NCBI GenBank assembly: GCA_000469685.2 | Contig: LS997563.1 | Location: 4,413,281-4,477,280 of the forward strand | Length of the DNA stretch: 64,000 bases | DNA from: Haemonchus contortus | Taxonomy: Eukaryota; Nematoda; Chromadorea; Rhabditida; Trichostrongylidae | Direction of reading: 5' to 3' | Shown here: one piece after another, positions 26,501-38,500 of the stretch | How the letters are laid out: each line of letters begins with the position of its first letter | Numbering within the stretch: the first letter of the stretch is position 1 | Notes under the pieces: model-generated | The model's database searches: none | The model's input: only the letters and a program-made list of their open reading frames with translations | What the model was told of the DNA's origin: nothing | Position numbers and translations under genes: made by a program

Positions 26501-29500
26501 AGGAACCCAGTTGTAATAGACTGAGTGGTGACGTATTGTTCCGGTGAATTTATTATTGTACTCAATTAAAACCATGCCAAGATTCATTGAGAATCGGACT
26601 TGGGTGCTTGTTTCGGTATATTCATCACTTCGAGCCCTTTTGCGATCCTAATTAAGAAAGAATGTAAAGCCAAATTCAAGCGGCTGCGAAAAACGCCCTA
26701 ACGCGCTTACAGTTCTCCTGAGTCTGTGACCCGTCACTGATGACCGACGTGGGCCGGCCCCTTGCTTGGGGAAGACGAAAGTTGCTGACTTGGGAATCGA
26801 CGTTACAGCCCGTTACAGTTTATGGCTCATGTAGAGAATGCATAATGCCATGTGGAACTACCATTGTAGCACCCTGGGTAAATAATACCCATGGATTACT
26901 CAGATGAGGGCAAGCGTGGGTTTGATATCGAACAAAAATCATCTCAAAATAAAACAAACTTTTCGAAAAACTCACCCAGAGTCAGTCCCAATGCGAAGTA
27001 GGTATCCTTCGAAAGTGCTTCAGAATATTCAATATTTCGGAGAATGGTTTCATGATACATAAAATGCACGGCCAGTTCCAGAACACCCCACCAAAAGGCG
27101 ATCCTCAAAGCGAACCAGAGGCTTCCCAGTAGATCTCTGGGCTTTTGCTTCCGTTCGGCAATCTGCCGCTCAAAATCCGAATAGAGTACGATCAGGGAGA
27201 ATAGATATGGTTGATAGAATGTATAGAACAACATTCGGAGATATCGTTTTGCCACAGTGTTGTCCTCTTTCCTCACAGGCTTTTCGATAGTATCCATACA
27301 GTAGGAGACGTAACTCAGCATACTGTATGATACAAAAGTGTATATGAGGAAGGGATTGTCGGCAAGCATCAGTGAGTGATGCATTATTATGTGAAGAAGA
27401 GGTAGCGATGCAAGCCATATGAATACTTTCTTCCTGAAATTGGATATTATCTTGAGAAAAAAAGTTTCGTCCGGTTCATTTCCGCTTGACATTGAAAGAT
27501 AACAATCTTTGAATTGGCTGACAGTCAAGGCGCAGTGGTTTTGTACGATATAGCCCCAATCTCCCTTTACATCGGATTCCGTTGGAACCAATGGGGCCTG
27601 TGTTTGGACTAGTTGGCTTATTAGGCTCTTTAGGCTCAGGCTTATTAGGGCTTTGAAGTTCAGTTTATTGGATTTGAAATGGTGTAGGACAGCAAAACGA
27701 TGGTGTTAATGTCAATAGAATTTAGCGGCCATCATCAGGATAAGCTAGACATTCAGCGGTTTCCAGTTTCTTGATTGAGTGCGGATACGTGGCTCCACCC
27801 AGAAAGTTTTGAATTCTGATTTTTCAATCCTCGAACATGGACTACTCTCCCTGTAGACTAATCGTGATGCCTTCGCCGATATAATAAAAAGTCGTCATCA
27901 AGTGGCACACTATGGAATTGGGTCGCTTCCTCTAGTGGCACTTATCCTTTGGCGTCAAGTACTGTCAAAGTCAGTTCATTTTGTAAACTAGTGGTATCAG
28001 CAGGGCCGTAACTAGTAGTAAAGCTGAGTCCAGTTCCTTCTATTTCTATGCGGTTCTGCTTTCTAGAAATTTCCCCTTCAAGGGTACAGATCCTTAGCCA
28101 GGTCTTACTTAGGGGTAATCGTTAAAAGAGTTCAGGGATTTTTGTGGAAGCGGCTGCAGTTGAGGGCACAGCTCATGATAAAAAATATTTCTATATCTCC
28201 CACTAAGATGGGTCTCTTTCCTCCACGTGTGAAATGAGGGACATTGTTGGGTCAAAAAACTGGTATGTAGGAGGCAGTAAAGGTTCAATGTCCGGTTTTA
28301 ACGGCCTTGGAGAGCTGTACCATTCACAATGGCGCATACATGTTGGAAACTCAAACAGTTTGTCGTGACTTATAGCGAAAGTACTGCGGAATTTCTGGTA
28401 TCATGTCTACTGTGGGTAACTCTTGCCGCAAATGCACACGACTAAAATCTCGTCCCAAACCCCCTTCGTCGTCTCGTACAACCTCCAATTATCATTGATT
28501 TTGAAGAGGCTGAAACTTTAAATTCTGCTAATTTCGTCATTTTCTTCGACACAAATGCTCAATTTCCCACTTACTTCTGTTCTTTAACTCTTAAAAGGTA
28601 GCTCGAGGTAATCGTGAACTTTACTTTCAAATAAGATAGGTCGGGTGAGGCTGAACGCTTTTAGACCGCCGGTCGGTTTTTTATTGCAAACTGTCATTGA
28701 ACATGATTAAAATACCATTTTGCATAGTTGAAAGTAGAAAATAAAATGGTTGAAAATAGAAAATAAAAATTTAACGTACGAAAATTTAAGAAATATAATT
28801 TGAGTAAGAAAGGCTTACTTGAAATATTGAGATGCAGCAAACATCAGAGTGCCTTCAAACAGAGAAAGGGCCACCAATGTTGGTGTGAAATAGTAGACGC
28901 ATGTTGCTGCGCTTAGCAAAGTATAACCTATAGTGAAAGGCAAATCGGGAAGGAATTTTGATCCCAAGTTGAAGACCACGGTATGGGCGATGAATACCGG
29001 CAAATATTGCCATGCAAATGGTGAATAGTTGTTCCATTCCCAGCTGCTGACATCCTGAAACAGACTTGAACAGGGAACAAGGCAGAAAAAACAACTGATA
29101 TTACCAACCTTCATGACGGGTCCGAAGAAGGGTAGCTCAACAAGTACTCCATAGTCACCCATAATCCATACATAGTTACGACTAGCTTCAAGGACTTTAT
29201 ACAAACCATAGGCCAAAGTGACGGCGACAACTGCGAAACAGAATTTGATTTCAGGTAGGGGCGGATAGTTGAAGGTGATCCGCTCAACTCGATTGACGAC
29301 TGTGGTAGCTCCCATGCCTGGGGTCGACAACGGGGATTTGAAACGTTCCCTTGCACTGGAGCGGTGGAAATGTGGGTCGACGGTCGCGCGGAAAGTGAAA
29401 TCCCCTTACGAGTTGGAGGCGTTCCTTTGAAAAGAATCCATGACACCGGCGCGGGCGCGGGGATATGTCCTCAGCGAGGAAGGCGTTTAGTGCCCCGATG

Positions 29501-32500
29501 AGGGTTATCTCCCAGTTTGGTGTAGGAACTTTGAGTAGGCGGTTTTCATGACGGAAGTTATGATTGTTTCAAGGATTCGTACTCGTTACCAACTTTGTCA
29601 TTCGTTTAGAAACCGGAAAACGATCGATATCACACTGTGGCGATGGCAAGTACGAATGTGACAACGGCCAATGTATCGATAAGGTACAGAACTACAAAAA
29701 AGAGTGCACTTTGGGGAAAAAATCACCGGAACTGTCTTCAGGGTGACCAGATTTGCCTAGAATTCATGGGGGTTCTGTGAGCACCCTTCGATCAGGACAG
29801 AGATTATTACTGTACGGCATTGGAGCGAGCAATCTTTCCCTGAACTGCATCTCTACTGGGAGATCTCACATCGAAATTCCTACCCCGAAACCTGATTTTT
29901 TTACTAAAGAGTGCTCATAATGTGGATTTGTACAAGTCTTCTAGTGGTATCTTCACGGAATTTTATTTGGGAATAAGTTTTTGTTTGGGTGGGGGCCTTC
30001 CAGATACTGTAATACTACTTTGTAAGCATAAACTGTCAGCCCTTTGTCGCACGATTCAAGCTATTGTTTCTAGGAGAATCACTGCGACAGAAAATACGAC
30101 TGCACTGATGGATCAGATGAAATGAAATGCGGTCAGTTCGGAAGAATAAACTCGTTTTCACATTCTATAAAAACGCGTCAAAAGTATTGATGTGAGGGTT
30201 GGTTCACAAACGAGCCAATTCCAAGGAGGAAATTGAAAAAAATTGTCCAAAGGCGTTTTTTGAGGGCAATTCAGCTCTCATTCGATTATTAGGGTCTTAA
30301 AACCCGGTCGTTCTTCCCAGAAGATTTCTGGTGCAACTCCCATTTGAAATTCTCGTTTATTTAGACCAGTTCGGACACTTACTATTCCATGTTAGCTTTT
30401 TGAGTACCTCGTGAAATCATTTTACACTCATTTACGTCATTCTGAACGATCCACGAGTCTGTCCAGCGAACAAGTCGCTGTCACTAACTTTGGTAATGCA
30501 CGCGAAAACTACGTACGATACCAAATGCAGTGGGACCGCCTGGGTTGCTTAGCAAGCTTGTGGATGGTTCAGACTGACGTAAGTGGCTGGAAAGGGATTG
30601 ACTAAGAGCTAAAATGTGCCCCTTGTAGGCTTAGAATATCCTCATGATAAGCCTCAGCCCAAGCTATTGGCTTTCCCCTAGTCCTCAGCAGGTGTCCCCC
30701 CCCCTTCCCACTATACTTGATTTTCTTAGACGAATTAGCGAATTCTAGTCGGTCCTTTTTTCTGAGCTATGACGAGACTTCCGATTTGCGTACACATTAG
30801 GCCTGCGTCGTGAATCACCCTTGATTCATACCTGCAGTTTAGGTTGACAATGGGAATAGAAGTTAACAATCTTGGCGTATACCTTAGTTTACCAAAGCAG
30901 TCGAATAAATTGGCTACCAGTAAGACCGAAGGTAGATGCATATCACTGTTCGAGGAAGGGATGATGTAATAGCCGAAAGGTCCAGTGGAATTGCTAGATC
31001 TGTCAGATTGTGGGGGCGCATGCATACTTGGCTCTTGGATGTCGGATAGTGCAGTGCGGCTAGAGGTAACAAGGCTTCCCTTCCTTCAGAGACAGATAAT
31101 TGGCCCAGACTTTCGAATTGGCGTGAGTTTTGGAGCTAATATTTTTTGATAGGGTCTTGCCTGTTATTAAAGTCCGCCCTCAATGTGACTTATAGGAAAG
31201 GTTCTCCCCTTGTGAGTTAAAACAAGGGTATTCCTGAAACGCTCGCACATACGGGCTTAACGCATGCACACCGTCAGAACAAAGTGCACATGGAGAAGAA
31301 CTGAAAAATCGCACTCTGTGGCTTTACGATTTGTGAAGCGCTTTCATCGTTTTCGGGGGAGATTCCAGAATTTTGTACTGCGCGTCAGGGAGAGGGAACC
31401 CCGGCTTGTTCAGGCTTGCACGCAGCAAACAAGGCGTGACGTTGTTATCATTGAGGCGTGCTTTTACGGGAACGAAACTACACCCGAATACTTCTCGTAG
31501 CTTTTCGCTCAGGAACTTGTGGAAAGTCGGAAAGATGGGGGGAGGGAACGAAGTCGGTACAGCTAAGTGATTGAAGCCTGCTCTACCGCTAACTCATGCT
31601 CCAATAATAAACGCCGCGCGCAGTTCGCCGCTCGAAAGCATAGGCGGATCAACAGCTCGGATCATGCACACGACTTTCTTCAAGATTCGTGCAAGCATTT
31701 GGCTTTATAACCCGGCAGATCTGCACGATCCACGATCTTGACGTGGAACTTTTCTTGAGAACACAATTCATGAGGAAGATGTTCTGCGATGTTTCCCTAT
31801 GGGAAGGATGCATTTGGAGCGATGTAGTGTAAAAAATGGTCAAGATATGTAGAATGAGAAAAAGCTCTAAAGCTGACACCTTCGACGGCCACACCCAGAA
31901 ACGGACGTGCTGGTATGCCTTGTGAAGGTTGCGCTGTTTACACTGGAGAGCATGTTTTGGAAACTCAAGTAAGGAGGGAATTTTTGCAATGAGTGAATTA
32001 TAGTCAACTCTCATTACAACTGAACCCACTATTGAATGGCGGAATTCGCCTGCCTTTCAGATATCAGGAGGTTTTGAGGTAACCGTTCCGGAAGTATCGA
32101 CACACTTTGTTGCACTTTTAAGTTTGTTCATCACTATCCTCAGTTGCACATGTGCATTTTAAGTTGCTTGCTTAAAAATTATTTGGTTAGCAGGCAGCTT
32201 CGATCAGGCTTCTGCCATAGCCAATTACGTATTATATATTTATTATACATTGCACAAAATCGCACCGTTTGTTAACTGGTGGTGACGCCCAAGGCTGAAA
32301 TGTTGTGGCGTTGATCCAAGTGGGCACCATTATACGGAACCAAGTCAAAGATCCCAAAGGAAGATCACGTCTTTCGTCTTGATTCTAATGATGAGTATTT
32401 TTAAGAAGTTAGGTTGTTCTTGGGAAGTCGCCCTCCTGGGTTTTTATTGAATTGGACTGAAAACTGACCTATTCCGCTTCCAGAGCCGGGGTCTATGGGT

Positions 32501-35500
32501 CCACGCCATCTGTATGTTCTCCTAATTCCATAAAAGTCGACGATTCATCGTGCAAACATAAACCGCTGATTGCTTCCTGAGAAACGTTGAATAAACAATT
32601 GAAATGGGGTGATTCCTGTTGGAAAGGGGGTAAACTTATGAAAAATTTCTAAGAAGTGGTTGAAGATTTCATACTTTTTATGTTCGACGCATTTTCGCTA
32701 TCAATATTGAACATCGTGTCCGCTTCCTTCAATGGGTATGGCAGTTAACGGAAAAGAACAACCTTCTTTGATGGGTAACCTGATATTAAACTTCGTCGTA
32801 AGGGCCCATTTTAGGGGCAATACAGCGATTTATGGGGTTTACAGAAATCTGCAGCACAAACACAATGAAAAGTTTACGTACCTGGGTGAGGAAGCAATGA
32901 GAGAACATTGGTTGATGGGAAGTCTCCCCATGGGGGCGCACTAGGGGCTCGGGGTAGGGAGCGTAGGGTTCGCCTTTAGACGGGAGGTTCAATGGAACAT
33001 AACTGAACCGGTCATAGTGGGACGATGACAGGGGCAAACAGGTCAGGTTACGGGATTTTACTGGATCAACAGGTATTAACTCGTCCAGACATGTAGCTCT
33101 CCTTATTTTCCTCGTAAACAAGTCAAAATCGATAGCATATTTGGGTGGCCCATTTCGAAGCTTCTGGAAGGTCCCTTCGCTTCCAGTTTTCGTAATCAAC
33201 CGAATTTTCTTGCCATCTCACTGCTCTTGTTAGAAGAATAATTTCAAAATTCAATTTTTTAATTTTTGGCATTCCAGACCGCTTCGTTTTTGCATTGCAC
33301 CTTTTAGGTGTTGTGTTTGTTTAGATTATTTTCTGGCAGCTTTACGACAACGAGAAGAGCAACAACAGGAGCAGCAGCCACAGCAGCAACATCAAGAAAC
33401 TATCATTCATTATCAGGAGCACGAACTAACCCAAAGTCACGACGAAAGTTCTTTGCACGGTAGATCACGCTTAATAATCCATGCTACTTCTTTGTTTTCT
33501 GTCGCTTTCGTTTGGTGTTGTTTTTTCTCGAACCTTGGTTTTGTCTTTCTCTTTAATTTGAGAAATCTAGAAGACCAGGTAGAAATTTACAGTGAAAAAT
33601 ATAGAGGACCAGATAGAAAGCGTTGGAAAATCCATTTTCGCCTACAAGGTCTCAATATTAGCTTAAAATAAGGCCAGAATTGGCGTAACAAGGCGAGCTC
33701 TAAAATTTGGACAGCGTCAGACCTTATTTGGCTTCATCAGTTAGTAGTTTCGCCACGATGTATGAGCCGGTGAGGCGAGTGTAGTATCCATTCGAACCTT
33801 ATGGTCCATTCCTTACCCAACTAAACCTACTGCAAAGCCGTGAATCTCAGCAGGCGGAATTCTGGTTGTTGTTTTGATTTTTCTAAATTGGCTAGACAAT
33901 GTAATCTTACGATTCTCATGCGGCACATTCTAAGTCTAGCGCGAAGAAGCAAAGCAAATTTGAAATCTCCACGTCTTCGATGTGATATTTTGTGCATTAC
34001 AGCGGTTTAGCAGGGTTAAAGGCACCGTTCACAAAAAAGTTAGGGTACCCTTTTTTGACGGGAATTGATAGAACTACTCTAGAATAAAGCGATAACAACG
34101 AAAAAAGTGCAAAAAACGATGAACAAAAAGAATTACAAAGGGTCAAAAAAGAGCTGGAAAGGGGGGTTGGACGAGTTTCACACTGAAATAACGGCGATTA
34201 GGGAGTGTTCGAGCGAGAATGCATGAAGGCGACGCAATGTCTGCAATACAGACAACACACCCAAACAGCTGATTTAGACTACAGTCTTCAACCTGGCAAT
34301 TTGCCAACCAGCTTATCGATTTTTCACCAACTTCGCGCCAGTGCGAATGTGGTGAAGGACAATTAGAACTCGTAGTCAGCCCAGCGAGGGGCGGAGACCT
34401 CCCGTCCCCCACTGTTCCTGCCCTTATCGTGCCCTATCCAGCCGTTTTCCGACCTCATTCCTGCATAAATGGTATCAGAGGGGGCTTCGAATTCAAACCA
34501 GTGCAAATCTCCGAAACCATTTTTTCGTGAACAGTGCCTTTAAATGCATCATAGGGTCGGAGAGAGCAAAACCTCTGTTAACAGGACTATTCAAAGTGTT
34601 ATCGAGCTACGAATTCTGACAGTCATATCCGGTCGTGAATCCATAGAGAAATTCAAATAACTAGAATTAATCCAACTAGCCAAACTCGTGGGTGTGTGTA
34701 CGTTTCTACACATCCTGCTATCGTAAATCGGGTCGGCTTTATCCGGATAACTTTTCAGTGTGAGCAGTTCTCATGCTTACGTCAAGGAAACTTGAATGGT
34801 TTTTGTAAAAAAATCCAGCAAGCTTGCTAGTTTACATTGTGATAAATCGATTTTTCAGAGGAAATCCGTCAAGATCACGTTACCGTCGAAGAATATGAGG
34901 ATGAATTGGAAGGGGATGATGGGGAATGCACAGATCAGGAGTTCCGGTGAGTCTCTGTACAATCACATGAATCGCGCTACTAAAAAATGAATCTTTCCAG
35001 ATGCCCTTATCTCACTGAGACCAGATGTTTCCATTATGACAAGCTATGCGATGGAGTTGACGATTGTGGTGACGGCAGTGATGAGGTACTTAACTTCTTT
35101 CTCACTTTGAATGGCTTGGAAGCTTTCAAATCGGTGTAGAAAAAAAAGAAGTGCCTCCTAGCTCATGGCAAACATATGGCTTCACTGAGCTTTCGTCCAG
35201 TCTTTTTTTCTTTTCGGAGGAGCTGGAGGAAGGTCACAGTAAAAGATATTGAACTGTCCGAGTTCTCCCTACTTCAGTATTAGTTCAAGACCTAAGGTCG
35301 AAGCGTCACGGTGTAGACTCCATTCATTATGTCCCCATGCATCCACATGGAATTTGTGAAGCTTCAGATAACTTCGATTACTGAGGTTACCAGTTACAAT
35401 CATACGATGCTCCTTTTCCAATCAAAAAGTCTGTGTTCTTAGTATTTTCCTGTTCGTTTTGTTTTTTCTCTAGTAAATTCGATGATTCTTTTGATTTTTC

Positions 35501-38500
35501 ATTTTTACTCCGATCTGATAGAGTTTGAACCTGCCAAGTTAACCAGTCGTACATTTATTTTACCTCGTGGAGTACGAGTTCCATTTCAATTTTCAGGCGA
35601 ATTGTGAGTCGGGCAGTCAGGAAGACCGCGAATATAATGGTGCACCGGAAACCTCGATCTCTTCTGGACCTATGGTCAGACACCCTTACAATCATTTTTT
35701 TACTAGACGGAATACATTTTCTTCCTGTATTGTAAGGAATAACCTTAAAAGTACAGGCTTTTTTCATATGACTTATGGGTTTGGTTTCTTACTTCCTTAA
35801 GGCACGTATGGCCGATCCTCAGCCATTTGATCATCTACACCTGAACACCTGCCCCATGTATCGTCAAGATTGTGACGGCTTCCTTGCTTTCACCTGAGTC
35901 TTCTATCTCCTCCCTTTCGTTCATAAGCTTAAGCAGAAGGAACTGAAGTTCATATCTCTCGCAAAATGGCGCAGTAGTTTTTAAAGCTGTTTCTCTTACA
36001 CCACATGCAGCGTAAATCCCATTTACGGGCGTGGTGCAGTAGGACCGAATTTGTCGCGTCGTGGCGAGAGGAACGCCGCGCGCGAAGGAATAGGGCAGAA
36101 CGCAGCAGGTAAGAAGTACAGGAACAAAGGAACTAACAGTGGAATCATGCCTTGAATAAGGATCCCAGATTGATTGAGCTGTATGAAGAACGCTAGAGCT
36201 GTAATACTGGCGAACAAATGGTCCGCGACCACCGCGTGCGGCGAATCGATTACCCAGAATCATTCCTACTGCCCGTCCACCCCATTTACAACTTCAAATT
36301 TTCCATATAGATATGGGTGGTAGTTAAGTTCCGGAAGATAGGAGAATGTCTGCTCCACTTAGGACGGAAAATTTTTTTTCTCGCTTATCTCATTCTTTCC
36401 TGTAACAATCCCTAGATAAAAATTTGTCGTTTCAGGGCCATCATTGTTCTCCGCTCGAGTTCGCATGTGGTGATGGAGCATGCATAGATAAATCGCTTGA
36501 ATGTGATAGGAAATACGATTGTTCAGACGGTACTGATGAAACGGAGTGCGGTGAGTAGATAAGTTACCCTGCTTCGGTAGGTAAGGTCGCAAAGCGGTAC
36601 GGATGGTGGGGGTGGTGTTGGTGAAAGAATTTTCGCACCTGTTTGCCGACAGGCACGCAATGTCGCCCTGCGATCCCACACTTAATTATTTTGAGGAAAA
36701 TCTTTCATGGCGCCACCTCCACCCGACAACCAACGCTACGGCTAAACCGTGATGCAAATTGTGAGATACTCGGTAATTTTTTCTTTTTCAGCTTATTTCA
36801 AAGAGGCCATGTCTCGCCGACGTCAAGAAGAGCATCGGGAAGAGCAAACCACCCGGGCGGATGAAAATGGAAGAGACGACGAAGAAGCGAGACGGCGAGC
36901 GGAAGAGCTCCGGCGGCGGGAAGAACAGGAACGTCGTCGGGAGGAAGAAGAGAGGAGACGTGAGGAGGAGGAACGCAGACGAGTCATGATGGAGCGGAGA
37001 AGAGAGGAAGAGGAGCGTAGACGTGAGGAAGAGGAACGACCGCGAAGTTCAGAGCATCGACATCGGGAAGAAGAACTACGAAGACGTGAAGAAGAGGAAA
37101 GACGGCGAAGTGAAGAAGAACGTCATCGTGAAGAAGTGTTCCGAAGACGTGAGGAAGAAGAAAGACGACGAGGTGGAGAAGGACAATACCAAGAAGAAGA
37201 AGTGCGACGACGTGAAGAAGAGGAGCGCAGACGTGAACACGAAGAGCGGCTTCGAGAAGCGGAAGAACGAAGACGTGAAGAAGAAGAGCGGAGGAGAGAG
37301 ATGATGGAGCGGAGAAGAGAAGAGGAGGAGCGTAGACGCGAGGAGCAGGAACGGCCTCAGAGTGCAGAGCAGCGTCATCGGGAAGAGGAGCTTCGAAGAC
37401 GAGAAGAAGAGGAAAGGCGGCGAAGTGGCGAAGAACGTCATCGTGAAGAAGAGTTGCGAAGACGTGAGGAAGAAGAAAGGCGGCGAATCGAAGAAGAACG
37501 TTACCGTGAAGAGGAGATGCGAAGACGAGAGGAAGAAGAAAGGCGACGTGGTGGAGATGATCGCTATCGTGAGGAGGAAATGCGAAGACGGGAAGAAGAG
37601 GAAAGGCGACGAGGTGGAGAGGATCGTTACCGTGAAGAGGAGTTGAGAAGACGCGAAGAGGAAGAACGTAGACGAGCTGAGGAGGAACGTCGTCGAGAAG
37701 AGGAACAAGCTGGAAGAGAAGAGGTGAGCGCTTTACATCTTTGACCATTTCCAGGTACGCCCTTTCTATTTCCAGCTGGTCCAAAATTCAAGCAAGTTCG
37801 GAAAAAGTATTGCGGTACATCTGATCCAGCTTATGATCGGACCTACAGTACTCAAAAGACTATGGTCAGATAGTTTAAAAGGCTGAAATAAAATCTAAAT
37901 TCTTGTAAAGTGACAAACAGGCCAGGAAATTGTAAAGGCATGCCAAAGTTTTTCATAACTTACCTTACCATTCGGTGAAGGCGTTCCACGCTGAAGCTGT
38001 ACTTCTGTAGGAAATGGCGCGTCGAGAAGAAGCTCAACGAAGAGAGGAACACGAACGACGTCTGCAACTGGAAGCGAGACGACAAGAGGAAGAACGAAGA
38101 CGCGAAGAAGAAAGACGCAGATATGAGGTAATTCCTTCTAGCATATTGGGTCGAGATTTGAGCCAAAAATTACTCTTATACGGAGGCTTACTGTAGTTCT
38201 GGTCATCTGGGAGCAGCTAGAACGAAATCGTTCTTTTTTACCTGATCAGCAATTCATAATATTGTAACTAGATGATTTGATATATCGCTATTGATCCTTG
38301 AAGCTCCGTGAGCAGGCTCAGAGGCACAGTTCACGATAAGAATACTTTTGAGATTCCTTTACAGTATGAGTTCGAGGCTCCCCCTTATACCATACCTGTC
38401 GCTAAAAGGGCGAAAAAGTTCCTGAATAGAGCACAAAATAAGGAATCTGAGATTGTACCGTGTGAATGCCACACTCTCAGTGGACGAGTTTCAAAGGCTC

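Noticed and set aside
26944..27591. 215-codon single minus-strand frame including residues upstream of RKKVFIW
   Set aside because: The upstream third is HHAT intron: only the acceptor TTTCAG at 27434 gives the phase needed from the previous exon and the expected FKKKVFIW junction.
31649..32029. 126-codon minus-strand frame
   Set aside because: No splice anchoring and no motif; not linked in phase to the antisense exons at 33.2-32.8 kb.
35835..36263. 142-codon minus-strand frame in a perlecan intron
   Set aside because: No acceptor/donor phase support; GC-rich part looks repeat-derived.
36984..37784. 266-codon minus-strand frame (Leu/Val/Phe/Pro-rich)
   Set aside because: It is the complement of the R/E repeat; the plus-strand frame is fixed by splice phase on both sides.
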